The position numbers were made by a program, and so were the translations under genes. Below the pieces are notes generated by a model. That model made no database searches. It saw only the letters and a program-made list of their open reading frames with translations, and was not told the DNA's origin. Positions 43,878 to 54,990 of a stretch of DNA of 64,000 bases are shown here, piece after piece. Origin of the DNA: Marsupella aquatica (taxonomy: Eukaryota > Marchantiophyta); NCBI GenBank assembly GCA_973895155.1, contig OZ316899.1:2728001-2792000 (forward strand). The letters are read 5' to 3'. Numbering within the stretch: position 1 is the stretch's first letter; each line of letters starts with the position of its first letter.

Positions 43878-44236
43878 TCAAGTTTGTCGGTGAAGTTGGT
43901 CAGAAAAAGATATCGTTTGCCGACACTAAGGAGCCGATTCCATTCAACTCCAACAAGGGAGGCATGAAGGCTTTGGCTGAGAAGCGAGCTGGGAAGCGAG
44001 TCGAAGAGGCATCCTCTTTGCACCTGGAAGCGAATGTTTACAATGTGGAATTGGATGGCCCCGTGACGGAAACGGACAAGTTTTATAAGCGCTTGGCGGA
44101 TCTGGTGCGAGAGAGATCCGGATGGAGTGACCCGGTGCTGATCAATGTGATAACGGTTGAGGTTGGGGCTAGTTGGGATGCCTCGGTTGAGTCAAAAAGG
44201 AAGAAAACCGATGAGGATGACACTCTGTCTCAATGA
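43838..44236 (+). CDS. F2 gag-protease linker
   Basis: The true content starts near 43,856 (EAADKGLIKFVGEVGQKK). It contains KGGMKALAEKRAGKR and VTETDKFYKRLADLVRERSGW. Ends at TGA 44,234-44,236 where F1 has TCA (Ser). The frame continues unchanged into the next ORF. Confidence 0.75.
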   Translation: MLGPEGEAADKGLIKFVGEVGQKKISFADTKEPIPFNSNKGGMKALAEKRAGKRVEEASSLHLEANVYNVELDGPVTETDKFYKRLADLVRERSGWSDPVLINVITVEVGASWDASVESKRKKTDEDDTLSQ

Positions 44237-44299
44237 GGGGAACGAGAGAGGCGGGATACTCGAGACAAGGAAAGGAGGGTTAGGTTCAAAGAAGAGGAA

Positions 44300-45793
44300 A
44301 TGAGCGAGAAAGAGCTAGAAAAAGGGAAACCGATCAGGAAGGACCCAGGCTGGGTGCTTGGCACGGACGTGGACCAGGCCATGTACCCGGAGGTTGTAGC
44401 TAAGAAGTTCTGGAGCCAACAGGCTCAAGGGTTTACCAACGCCAAGTTCTTTGGCAGTATGAGGTGGGAGATCCAGGAAGCGATCTTGGAGAGATCCAAG
44501 AGGAAACGGATTTACAAAGAGGGCCCTCACACCTTGATGGGGGAGGCTGGCGAGACGGAAATTGGGAGTTTCCAAACTTACACTACTAGGGCGTCCATGG
44601 GTTCCGGTAGTAAGCTTGCCGGCCCCAAAGAGTCAGACTTGGGGGAACCGAAGAGGGTCAAGTCCCTTGAAGAGGAGCTCATGAACTTGGACGATGAGTT
44701 CTTCGATGCGGAAGAGGAGCTCATGGGAGCCGGAAGCAAAGCTGAGTCTGTGGCAAACAGGGACCCAACCAAAGGGGGAGAACGGGAAAGCATTACCGCG
44801 CATTCGAGAACCATTCATGTCATGGGCTCAATGAAAGGAAACGGTTATGCTTACCAAGATGGATACTGGGCTCGAGCAAGTCTGGAGAGCGAGTGCCAGT
44901 TGGAAAGAATGGAAGGCAAGGTGCGGGCGCTCATTGATATTGGCTCGGAGATCAACTTGATGGATCCAAAGGTGTTTCAAAAGGGGAATTGGCTGGTGGA
45001 CAATGAATTGCTTTGGAGTGTGAACTTGGTGAGTTCAATGAAGGACTATCTTTGGGGCGGATGTCCGAATATGATGGTGAAGTTCGGGAATGTCAAGCAG
45101 GCTTGTAACATTTTTGTTCATGAGCACTTGTCGTTTCCGGTGATACTGGGCATGCCGTTCATCACTGAATGGAGGATGGAGACAAAGGTTCTGGATGATA
45201 CTACCTTCATGGTGAAGGCTAGGGGCAAAGATGATAAGGAGGTGGTTCAGTTTCCGGTGGTTCTACCTGGAAATGAGAGGAACCGAAAGCAGCTGCGAGA
45301 TCCAACAGCGGCAGAAGTTGGCATTGCTATGGGGGAGAACCAAGATGCTAAGATGGATCTAAGTGCAAAGTTCAAAGGGGAGCCAATTGCGGACCGAAAG
45401 ATGGGGAGTCTAGTGTTCAAGGAAGAGTGTTACTCAGGAGAGCTACTGGACATTGGGAAGTATCTGAGTGACTTTGGGAAGCGGCTGAAGCAGGATGGTA
45501 AAGAGTTCGAAGACATTCGAGTGAATTTTGATAAGTTCATTCTTAGAGAGGGCTACCTTTGGCGGAAACCTAAGGGCCCCATGCTAGTACCAAGGAGAGT
45601 TGTCAATTCTAAGGATGAGCAAAAGCGGATTTTGGAGGAAGTCTATGATGTTGAGGTCAAAGGTGGTTTGAAAGGAATAAGGGCGAAGGTCTGTGAGCGG
45701 ATCCGAAAGGAGTATAATTGGTGGCCAGATTTGTATTGGGATGTTCAGGAGTATGCTAACAATCGAGGGATCCATCACAACTTGAAGAGGTAG
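44300..45793 (+). CDS. F2 protease and integrase zinc-binding region
   Basis: 497 codons in frame with the preceding ORF. The aspartic protease core reads VRALIDIGSEINLM near residue 212, where the normal active site is D-T/S-G; here Ile replaces Thr/Ser. The second part, FPVILGMPFI, is normal. Then YLWRKPKGPMLVPRRVV, LEEVYDVEVKGGLKGIRAKV and YNWWPDLYWDVQEYANN correspond to an integrase HHCC region with most metal ligands lost. No RT lies between protease and integrase parts, so RT loss is ancestral to F1/F2 or specific to this copy. A 30-residue tail follows the TAG at 45,791. Confidence 0.85.
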   Translation: MSEKELEKGKPIRKDPGWVLGTDVDQAMYPEVVAKKFWSQQAQGFTNAKFFGSMRWEIQEAILERSKRKRIYKEGPHTLMGEAGETEIGSFQTYTTRASMGSGSKLAGPKESDLGEPKRVKSLEEELMNLDDEFFDAEEELMGAGSKAESVANRDPTKGGERESITAHSRTIHVMGSMKGNGYAYQDGYWARASLESECQLERMEGKVRALIDIGSEINLMDPKVFQKGNWLVDNELLWSVNLVSSMKDYLWGGCPNMMVKFGNVKQACNIFVHEHLSFPVILGMPFITEWRMETKVLDDTTFMVKARGKDDKEVVQFPVVLPGNERNRKQLRDPTAAEVGIAMGENQDAKMDLSAKFKGEPIADRKMGSLVFKEECYSGELLDIGKYLSDFGKRLKQDGKEFEDIRVNFDKFILREGYLWRKPKGPMLVPRRVVNSKDEQKRILEEVYDVEVKGGLKGIRAKVCERIRKEYNWWPDLYWDVQEYANNRGIHHNLKR

Positions 45794-46159
45794 ATTCAAG
45801 AGCTTGATCGGATTGACTATCGAGTCGTTGACATACGGGAGAGAGTGAAGGTTTGCAAGGTGCGAACTAGAGATGAAATGGACTCAAGTTCCGACTTGAG
45901 TGAATTTTAAGACGAGGCACTGGTCCAGGCGCATCCATTCGACTTGAGTTTCGAAAGTGGCTTGACTGGTTCTGATTCGGACGAGTTGGACTTTGAGTTT
46001 TTGGAAAGTGGAGTGCCTAAGGCCAAGTCTGAAGGCTTTGGGTTTGAGTTTCTTGAGGAGGAAGTGGTCCAGGCGCATGGCTCGAGTTTGGACTCAGACT
46101 TAGAGGAAATCTGATGGATTGGAGCAGACCGGAGGCTGCTCAGGTTTACTGGGGGAGGA

Positions 46160-46986
46160 TATCGTGCCAAAAGATTTCGGCTCAGGAATGGCTTTTATTG
46201 GGGATGATGGGCGAGGCCTCCCGGTTGGGTTGCGTGCATGCTGACTCAGAGGGGCTGCTTGGTTGGTTGGATTGAGGTTTGGTGATTGGGTGACTCGTCG
46301 TCATCAGGTTTGGTGTTTGGGTGAGTCACCAGGCTTGGAGTTTGGATGAGCCTCGGTGCTGGCAGCTGGCTCAGGCTGGATGGTTGGGTTTCCGATGCTA
46401 CTTAAGACTTGAGCCTTGGCTCATTGAGGTTGGCGGTTATCTATTGAGATTTGTTGAGTTGCATTCTGTGAGTTTCGCTCCGTTCTGCGGAACTTGACTG
46501 TTGCGCGGCGGTTTTGGAGTTCTGAGTGAGTTTTTGATCCAGACGGGGAATTTCTCGAGTTTGGAGTCTCGTTGATCCAGGCGGGGATTTCTCGAGTTTG
46601 GAGTCTTGTCGATCCAGGCGAGGATTTCTCGAGTTTGGAGCCTTGTTGGTCCAGGCCCGAGTTCCGTGCGAGCTGTTTTAGACTAGTGGAGTAGCTAGTC
46701 AAGTTTTTGGTTTTGTGAGCTAAGGAGGATAGTTTTTCCGTCAGATTTTGAGTAGTTAGTCACTCGAGGAATTCTACCTGACAAGTTAGAGGTAGCGGCC
46801 CACCGTAGGGCCAGCTACCAAATTCTTGCGGGCAAGCTTACTCGAGGGCACCTATTGTAACCTTTGTGAGAAAAGTAAAAAATATAGAGTGAGAGTTTGC
46901 TCCGAAAAGTGCTTGTCACCTGTCCCGATCGCAGCCAGAAATGCGTAGTTTGCCCAAGGAGCCCCTAACTTTAAGTCCTCGCGACA
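46160..46986 (+). repeat. 3' LTR of F2
   Basis: Preceded by the polypurine tract CTGGGGGAGGA (46,149-46,159). Very similar to the 5' LTR, with several small repeat-number differences near 46,530-46,640. Confidence 0.9.
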
Positions 46987-47393
46987 ACGTGTAAGCTAAC
47001 TCCAAACTCGTCGGACCCATTGTTCTCCCCTTGGGGTACTCCCCTTTAGTTTGAACCAGCCCGCCCACAGATGTAAGGCGGGCACTATCTACTTCCACTT
47101 GCGAAAAACAAATAGGGCGCCCAACAACCTGTAGCACCAACACAATCCAACTTTATCCTTAAGAGGCCGAGAGGAGTGAAACTAGGATACAACTTACAAA
47201 GGTAGCTACAGTTGCCTGTACCAGTTCACAACGGCGGCAGGCCGCTTCGCTTACGATAGCTTTGAAGGATCTCTAAGGCATTACTCAAATTTTCTTCTGG
47301 TTCCCAAGTACTCTCGGCCTAATCATAGCCAGCCCACTTCACCAAATACTCTAAGATTTGCCTTCCCAACTTGCGTTTGTAACGGTGGTGTAA
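46987..47393 (-). pseudogene. G2 3' region and chromodomain remnant
   Basis: The minus strand matches G1 17,855-17,480: non-coding up to about 47,227, then the C-terminal half of the chromodomain up to 47,393. The join at 47,393 is abrupt; G1 16,546-17,475 (integrase core to chromodomain start) is missing here. Confidence 0.8.
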
Positions 47394-49356
47394 TAGTTGT
47401 CTAAATTAGAAACTTAGAAATAATGAATTTTTTTTTAAAATTTGTAGTTAGAAATAGATTAAACATAGCCAATTAATCTACTTTTAGATATAAGTAAGGT
47501 TAAGACTTAAGTTAGGCAAATTAGTGGATAATACCTTGAGTAATTAAGTAGGGGTGAGACGAGCCGAAAGAAACTACTATCGATGTTTTCAAAGCACGGA
47601 AGGAAGATTGGTGCTGCCAAGTTTGACCGTGCGTTACAAAGAGCGTTTTGGCGTAAAAGTGCAACGGCGCTTTGGAGTAAAAGCGCAATGGTGTTTCCGG
47701 GGAAAAGCGCAACAGCGCAACCGCGCAACAGCATTTTGGAGCAAAGGCGTAAGGGCGCAACAGAGCAAAAGAGCAATGGCGGATCACTTGGCATTAATCT
47801 CTTCGGATCGATAGTTGGTGACAACGCCTTGTTCCTTGTTACTATGGCAGACGAAGGGGGAGAGATGACTGCGAGAAGAGTTCCCTTACCTAAGGCCGTC
47901 CCTGTGACATACCCTACAATGGAAAGAAACTTGCACATTTTGAAGGAAGCACTGGTGGTCATGCACCTGAGTAAATTGCTCACTCTGCCTTGGTCCATAA
48001 CTTCATTAAGTTTTTTGAAGGATTTCAGTGATGGGGCACAAATCGAAGTTGGTATGGTGGGAACTGCTAGGGTGAATCCAGAATTCTGGACTCTGCAATT
48101 TGTTGCTAATGCTTTCGACTGTCCCGCCGAAGGTGACAGCCTTCACTCACGACAAGGAGCTAGCAAGGTGAACACTATGTTTCACAGGAGACTACTCCCC
48201 ATTCTAAATGTTGAACGACAAATCAGGTCTCTTCCATTTGCTCGACATGATACGCAGGTTATGGATTTCCTTCGAGAGGTGATTCAAACTGAGACATTCA
48301 GGAGTTTTCAACAACCGGACCAGTCAGCACTACTTCAAGAGGATTGACCTATTCCATCCTTCGAGTCAGGATTAGTCAATCTCCACCATTTTTGTTAAAT
48401 AGTTATCATAGTTAGAAAAGTCTCATACTTTTTCAGGAGGTGGCTCTTATCTAGCAGACCATACCCTGAAAGTATCAACTTAAACCGACATGTAGCATTT
48501 TGAGTTTTTCTTAAGCGTAATTGCGCAAAGGCGCAAAAGCGCAACGACACTTCCGACACTTAGAAATTTTTTTGGAACAGTGTATTTTCTATCCGACAAC
48601 ACTTTTCACCGATTTTATTATGGCACTTAGACACCTCAGAAAAGTCTAAAATTTTGCCAACATGTAGCATGTATGTAAATCTTCCGCCTAGAAAAGTTTC
48701 ACCCTATTATGACCTTTATGTTAGAAATTAAAATTCTGATAAACTCACAATTTATTAGTTTTACCACAAAAGTGCAAAAAACACTTTCACTCTGGTTTAT
48801 ACTAAGGATCATTTTTGATTAGTTTTTCATTCCAGGAACATTCTAGTGAACCTTGAGTAATCTTGTAACACATTTCCATACTTTTTACTTTAGTTTATGA
48901 CCCTTAAGACATGAAAGGGCATGTCTTTTCATTATCTCTTTTCCCTTTAGTTCCTGCTAGCCTATATGTAGTAGACTTTATGTCATTTTTTGTGAGAAGA
49001 AATTTCATGAGCGCTCAGTTGCAAGATTGCAACTTTGTTACCTCCATTTGTAGCAAGCACTCCATTGCATATGAGTACTTAATACAAAGGAATTCTTCCC
49101 CCTTCAAGTCTAAATGAATGAGAAGTTTGGACCCTTGAAGTAAAATTATTGTGATTGTTAAATATTTTGAGTATGTGGAAATAGATTCCTTGTTGGTGAT
49201 GTTTCATATATTCCTTAGTTCTTGATGCATAGTTTTTGACGTGACATTGCTTGTGCACGGGATGCAAAGATTGTTACTTACCAATTACTTATGGCTTCAA
49301 ATTTGATCATGATGGTGTCTCTTATTTGTGACAAAAAGTACCGATTGGATAGAGTC
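47394..49356 (+). other. Foreign segment replacing the G2 integrase core
   Basis: About 1.96 kb unrelated to gypsy sequence, AT-rich apart from GCGCAA-type repeats at 47,640-47,790 and 48,520-48,560. No LTRs, TIRs or target duplication could be matched at its ends, and G2 DNA is missing across it. It might be insertion plus deletion or filler DNA. Confidence 0.6.
47583..48347 (+). CDS. Unknown protein in the 47.4-49.4-kb segment
   Basis: 254 open codons. The first 85 translate the GCGCAA-type repeat and are unlikely to be real; MADEGGEMTARRV at 47,844 is a better start. The remaining part has TLPWSITSLSFLKDF, ARVNPEFWTLQFVANAFDCPAEGDS and DFLREVIQTETF. The 'V....F......FDCP' block faintly recalls the FGLP block of the A/B/D proteins. 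Not recognised. Confidence 0.4.
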   Translation: MFSKHGRKIGAAKFDRALQRAFWRKSATALWSKSAMVFPGKSATAQPRNSILEQRRKGATEQKSNGGSLGINLFGSIVGDNALFLVTMADEGGEMTARRVPLPKAVPVTYPTMERNLHILKEALVVMHLSKLLTLPWSITSLSFLKDFSDGAQIEVGMVGTARVNPEFWTLQFVANAFDCPAEGDSLHSRQGASKVNTMFHRRLLPILNVERQIRSLPFARHDTQVMDFLREVIQTETFRSFQQPDQSALLQED

Positions 49357-49704
49357 CTATGGAGCCGCAACTACCAGTAAGGGTTGCAGAAGTTCTCTTT
49401 TTGCCCTATAGACCGTTTGGTTCTTTTGGCACGAGTAACAACTTTGCACGTGGCGAAGGACCAATTGCTTCATGTCCGGCCAATACACATCTTGCGACAT
49501 GCTGCGATACGTAGCGGCTTGTCCTCCATGCCCTCCCCAGGGCAAGTCATGGTACTTTTGCAGAACCTCTAACCTTAGAGACTTTGGTATGTACACACGC
49601 CTCTGCTTGTATCGCGATAGTTGAACATTATGCGTCGTATCCAACCCCAATGTCACGTGCCTTACCTTGCACACTAACGATTGTAGCAACTCTTGCACGT
49701 CCAC
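49357..49704 (-). pseudogene. G2 integrase zinc-binding region
   Basis: 115 codons: LDTTHNVQLSRYKQRRVYIPKSLRLEVLQ, then HDLPWGGHGG ... CYSCQKNQTVYRAK. Nearly identical to G1 on both sides of the solo LTR, which shows where that LTR inserted. Cut at 49,357. Confidence 0.88.
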
Positions 49705-51578
49705 CCCAAGACATGCTACCGCCTGCCCACTTATGAATTAGGCGGTCGCGCCTGTATCCACCAAAGAAACACCCAGATTACCGTTAGAAATGACTTCACA
49801 AAAATCAGTTTTTCAGGATCCATTGTCTTAATCTTAGGTATCTTCTCTCGCAACAACACCTTATCTCCAGTAGGAACATCCCTTACAGGGACCTTGTCAG
49901 CTACTAAGGGTTTGGTTAGAGCAATACTTATCTTAATGCTCTTCTGCCCTCCATCTCCGCTTGGCTTGCCACCTTTCGTGGAACAATCCTTCCTTTGATG
50001 GCCCATGGCACCACACATGAAGCACAAACTTTCCACCCGCCTCTGCTCCATGAGTGTCTGCTTGTTTGCTTTCTACGCCGATGAGGTTCCTTTCTTGAAG
50101 TTGCCGACCTTCCGGTTTTGCTTAGCTTCTCCATTCTGGGGCCGGGGGTCCAAACCACCGGCCCCCGCCCCCTCAGGCTGCTTACGCTTATTCCCGAGAC
50201 CTTTTGCTTTCCCAACTTCCCCCTTGGAGCCCTTGCCACCCACCTTCGCCAAGTCCGGTCGGTTATTCACCAATGTAGTGGCCTTGTCGAAGGCGTCAGA
50301 AAGCGTTTTGAACTCGTGACACTTTTCCTGTAACTTTTCCCTGAGCAGCGGCGGGAGCTTCACGATAAAGTTGTGAAGCTGTGTATGTAGGGTCTCTTGT
50401 CCCGCTGGGATACACGCCAACTGGTTCTGGTAATAAGTGATGAACTTTTGGATATCACCCCTGAAGCTCATCTCCGTTACACATTTATGAGCGTGCCGCT
50501 CTAGGTACTTAGTGGTGACATGAGCACGGAGTCCCTCAACCAGGTTTTCCCAAGTTAATGGCAAGGAGGAGTCCTCTCGCAACTTCTTCCATGACTTATA
50601 CCAAGTCAAGGCATAGTCCTTCAGGTAAGGAGCGGCTGCGGTAGCCCAAGTGGAACGCTCAACACACGCTTGGAGATTAATCTCCATTGTGGAGAGCCAA
50701 CTCAGGAACTTTTGTCCACTTTGTTCGTAGGCCCCATCATAAGTTGGAGGAGTCGGTAGCTGGTTCACTTGGAACATACTCTGTCCAACTACCATTCCCC
50801 CCTCGGGATGCGTCGCACTCTGACTACCCAGAATAAGTAAGTACTTAATCTGGGCCCCCTTGTTGTGTTCCAACTGCTCATAAATGAGTCGTTGGTCTTG
50901 AGTCAACGGACCCAAACCGTCGTCAAGGGCTGGGCCCTTGTGGGTTGTATGAGGACGGTCCTCCAACCGTCTTTCCTTTGCGGGCCGCTTGTCCTTAGGT
51001 TCTCTCATGGATTTTGGTGACACCCCCCGCGTCTTGCGAGCACCATGACCTCTCGAGACTGAGGCATCACCTGCATTGCCCTGGTTCTGCTTGGTCAAAT
51101 TATCCACGATGACGTCCGGATCGACATCATCCTCTGGTTTCGCATCCAACCCTCTCAAGGCTAAGATCAGTTCCTCCTCTGGGTCCTGACCCTCTTCCTC
51201 TGATTCAGCTTTAGCATTCTCGTCGCTTCCATCCACGTCAGAGCCGTCATCATCCGACCTGTCCTCCAAAGGATCAGCCACCTCCTTCCCTTTAAGTCAA
51301 CGGGGCTCTGCAATTGACGTGTTTGCCGCGGCGGTCGACGGTTCGGCCACCAAGTCTTCTTCGTCCTGCTTGTAACGTTTGTCTAGGGAAGTCAACCCGT
51401 CCTCCTTCTGTTCCTCTTGAACTTGGGCTCTCCCCTTGGTGGGGGGAGCTTGTTTGCCACTCTTTGATTGAGTGTTTTTAGCCATGTTCCTAGTGACCGA
51501 ATCTGCCCGCAGTCGACCCGCCGAGCACGTAGAAGCACTAAGTCCCCGCAAAAATCCGTTAAGATTTTTGGATTCCAA
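49705..51578 (-). pseudogene. G2 gag and start of protease
   Basis: One frame from 51,578 to 49,731 with two stops (TGA 51,299, TAG 50,073). The N-terminal third is acidic and disordered. The capsid part (about 50,770-50,270) has FLSWLSTMEINLQACVE, YLKDYALTWYKSWKKL, LRAHVTTKYLERHAHK. The zinc knuckle is CFMCGAMGHQRKDC near 50,025. A frameshift follows, and a protease VDTGA motif is readable in another frame at 49,761-49,741. Then RT and RNase H are absent and integrase begins within 60 bp. Confidence 0.88.
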
Positions 51579-51616
51579 CTTAGCACAACCCCGGCCCGGT
51601 GTCTATGCCAGCAATA

Positions 51617-51628
51617 GCTCTGATACCA
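51617..51628 (-). other. Primer binding site of G2
   Basis: Minus strand TGGTATCAGAGC, two bases from the LTR end; complementary to plant initiator-Met tRNA. Confidence 0.9.
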
Positions 51629-51630
51629 CA

Positions 51631-53036
51631 AGTGGTGGACCTTGCCACCCAGCGCCCTCACCAATCCTAGCACTCACGCCTAAGTGCCCCTGGTGCCCGA
51701 ACGCCTCCATGGAATACCTCGTGTAAGCACCCGAGTGCCTCTTGCACCACCAGCGGCCCCTCCCATACAAAGCCGCACTTGCTCTCCTACACAACCGCTA
51801 CTCAACGGTCCTCACTGTCTGCACAAGCAACCAAGCACCTCGATAAGTAACCCTTTAGGATCTAGAACTCACCAAGTCTAGCATCCTAACTCAAGCTCAA
51901 TAGATGTTGGTAAATAGGTCAGCGATAGGTCCTCCCAATGCCATAAGCCAGAACCAGAACCCACACCCATTGTTCGTCCAGAACAACTCCTGCCTTGGGC
52001 ACGGCCCGGGTTCCCCCTCGTACCTATCCATCACCAACTGACCGCCCTGACCCCAAGACATGCTCATGGCCCAAGTAGCGTAGTTTGTCCTAAAGCTTGT
52101 CCCAAGCTTGTCCCAACACACCGGGACCAGAGTGGCCCCGACTTTAGCAACCACTCCCGGTTCACCCCACTAATGGTCTAGGGGCCGAACACTCTTGGGA
52201 CTCAACCTCCACACCTACTTGGCCTTGCCTCCCCAATGCAAGCTCCCTTGGGAGACTGTACGTGGCTTGGTTGCTGTTTGGCAGGATTTGGCAAGCGGGC
52301 GAGTTAACACCCACAAACCCCAAGAACCCACTGCGCCCCCAGACCCAGCTGAGCTCACTCAAGAGCTTTCCAATGCACCCAAGAAGTCCTCCAACGGACT
52401 TCCCGTTGGGAAGATATTATCGTTTCCATTTGGCGGTTTCCCTTAGTGTTGCGACCGCCTGGTTTCCCCGGACCAGCTTTGGTCCTTAAACATTTGGCCC
52501 CCAACCCGGATCCTATCGCGCATAATGGGCGCGCCACCAATTGGCAACGCCCATAACTTTCTCGTTAGGCATCTGCAAGTAGAGTGCCTTAGCCCGTTGT
52601 GATCGGGCCAACCTAGTGCTCATGCCTAGGCTCTCAGGTATCATCATCGCTCGGGCCCCCGATCGGCCCAACCCGGATCGGGCCACAACTTGCGCCCCAA
52701 GCGTCCGTTGCCCATGGCGTCAACTCCATGGGCCTTGGGCCCAAGAGGAGCTCACCCTCAAGCCCTCAGAACTCAAAGTCCATCCGGAGGTCCGGACGGT
52801 CGGCCTTTAGCCCGGCCCATTTCCCCTTGACCCGACCAACTCTCAGCTAGCCCAAGTCCTTAGTGTGTGTCACCAGCTTGGCTCCTTGCCTTTGCTAGTG
52901 GCACGTCTCTTTGCTCACAAGTCTCCCCATGCTAAGTCCTCCCCGGATGGCCTATCCGGGCCTAGACCATAAGGGAGCTTGGCGTCGGAGTCAGCAACGC
53001 CGGAGCTAAGTGTTAAGGTAGTCGAGTTCCGCGACT
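51631..53036 (-). repeat. 5' LTR of G2
   Basis: 1,406 bp, AG...CT ends. About 73 bp shorter than the 3' LTR because of a deletion near 52,450, and differs at many sites, so the insertion is old. Confidence 0.9.
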
Positions 53037-53041
53037 ATAGA

Positions 53042-54990
53042 CTACCAGTTTGGTACCACATCCACGGGTGGAACGCCTATCCTGACCTCACTCGGATTCC
53101 CCTCAGGCTTCCTGAATCTTATGGCGCCTCCTTCAGCTACAACCGACGCCAACTCATTGGTGTCAGCGCCAACACCACCTTGGCCTCAGCCAAGCCAATC
53201 TCCACCACCAGCCGCACCACCCCTCTAGGTGCAATCCGTGGTTAACGCGGTGACCATTAGTTCCAAAGACAAGGAGGCTCACCCTCCCTTGAACCGGCGG
53301 CCGAGAGGTGCAAATCAGCATGTTGCCGAGCAACCCACGCCACTCCCACAAGGCCGAGTGGATAACACGGTGACTGTAGCGGCCCTGGCACCAATACTTA
53401 CGGCGGTAGCGCTGCCGCCTCCCGATAGAGAGGATGGGGAAATGTCCCCCTCTTCAAGTCACCACGGGAACCAGTCCCGAGGTAGGAAGAGAAAGGAACC
53501 CGTAGGTGTAGCCGGGCTGCCTTTGGCCACGGTTGCGGTGGCCAAGCTGACCATGCATTGCATGGGGGAGAATGTCCACAAGAACATCCTCCACCCCAAG
53601 CATGCATTCTACCTGAAGACCCAAGGGTTTGAGCACCTTGCCTCTCTCCCTTGGAATGGAAGCAGGTACTACGGGCAAGACATGATGAAGTTCATCCAGA
53701 ACTTTGATGAGGCCCGCCAACAAACCTGAGCGCACGAGAGAGTGATGTCTCTCAATGAGGCACGTCTTAAGATGATCTTTGGCCTACCCAAATGACTAAA
53801 TTGGGTAGAATCACGGGCTCCCGGGGGCAAGGGAGCCAAGTATCAGTCCTCTAGCTTCCCGACCGAGGGAGCAATGGACAATGGATTCTTGATGAGGACA
53901 TGCCTTATCCCGGAGGTAGCATAATGACTGGAGTTCTAGCAGTACGCTCTCCACATGATGGAACCAAGGGGCAAAATATCTGCCGCCCAGGTCATCCAAG
54001 TTGAGAACTACCGGCGTAGGAAGTGGGCGTCCTTCTTCATCAAGAAGTTCCATGAGGAGATGGAACGGAGAAGGAAGACTTTGTACCTTGGCGGAAAGGC
54101 GTACTTTGCTAGCCACATCAAGATCATCATCGAGTGGTACACCCGTTTTGACTGCCAAAGCCTCCCTTGTATCAACGAGCCCGAGCTGACCCCATCGCAG
54201 TGGATATTCCTGGCCCAGGAGAGGCAACCTCAGCCCGAGGCCCAAAGTCTGGCAGCCGTAAGACCTCCTACCCCAGCCCCGCAACCAGCCGCTGCCGCCC
54301 CTCCAAATGTACCCAAAGACGCGGTTATCGCAACCCTGGACGCGATCAACCTGGTCACCGCGATTGAAGCTATGCTGGTAGAGGCCGGACCCGAGCCTGA
54401 GACTATAGTGGCAGAGGAGATCCTGCCACCCTCCACGGATGTTCAGGAGAACCGCCCAGCCCTAGTGAACCCAGCCCCCTCTACTGTCATACCTCAAGGG
54501 CTGGATGTCTCCACTCCAACTCCCACACGGGCCGAGGTCTGTCCTTGCTCGAATCCAGAGGGGCATAGTCTGGACTACCCGGAACTCTTTGCACCGGGAA
54601 CATTTCTGAATGGGTTGCTGGAAGACTTCTCTCAACAAATTGCCCGAGATACCGGGGGAGTACATGGCACAAAAGGTGGCCTACTTCTTCAACCAGGAGT
54701 TGGTTGCGGCCATGCAAGTAGGGCATGCGCAGGCTGAGGCTACGCAGAGAATAGAGCGGTATCGGGTTGAGTCTGCCCACCTGAAAGACAAAGTGGCAGC
54801 CCGAGAGACCAAACTTCAACTGTTGCGACCTCAGGTAATGGCCACTAAAGATCAGGTGGCCGAAGCTAGGGCCCAGGCATCCTTAGCAAAGCAGGTCGGA
54901 GTCGGGCAGGACGCCGACCAGCTCAAAAGGTAGAGGGATGGCCGCTCCAAGTCCAACTCTGGCAGATCTAGCAAGCATGCCAGACATTAG
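53042..54990 (+). pseudogene. LTR A main ORF (coiled-coil protein)
   Basis: Frames 53,229-53,729, 53,955-54,737 and 54,610-54,990 make one broken protein. In order: Pro/Ala-rich start, RGRKRKEP (possible nuclear signal, about 53,485), a conserved block (LTMHCMGENVHKNILHPKHA; SLNEARLKMIFGLP; MEPRGKISAAQVIQVENYRR), a Pro-rich linker, a second block (ELFAPGTFLNGLLEDFSQQIA) and a coiled coil with a basic tail. A frameshift lies near 54,655 and a TAG at 54,931. No enzyme signature. Confidence 0.65.

Larger units (their letters stand above)
42073..46986 (+). mobile_element. F2: LTR element with gag and protease but no RT
   Basis: LTRs at 42,073-42,883 and 46,160-46,986 (TGTCGTGCC...CTCGCGACA; the 3' LTR starts TA). 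Flanks AACGG and (A)ACGTG suggest a worn target duplication in G2 DNA. The coding region has gag, protease and an integrase zinc region; reverse transcriptase, RNase H and the integrase core are absent. F1 is a second copy. Confidence 0.9.
40390..53036 (-). mobile_element. G2: Ty3/gypsy chromovirus, RT deleted, with nested insertions
   Basis: Both LTRs are present (40,390-41,869 and 51,631-53,036), with AG...CT ends and the target duplication ATAGA (40385-40389 and 53037-53041). A tRNA-iMet primer site and a gag are present. Protease is cut short, RT and RNase H are missing, only the integrase zinc region and part of the chromodomain remain. F2 and a third segment interrupt it. Confidence 0.93.

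Noticed and set aside
43385-44023. 212-codon minus-strand ORF
   Set aside because: Antisense of the F2 gag; the plus frame has the zinc knuckle and matches F1.
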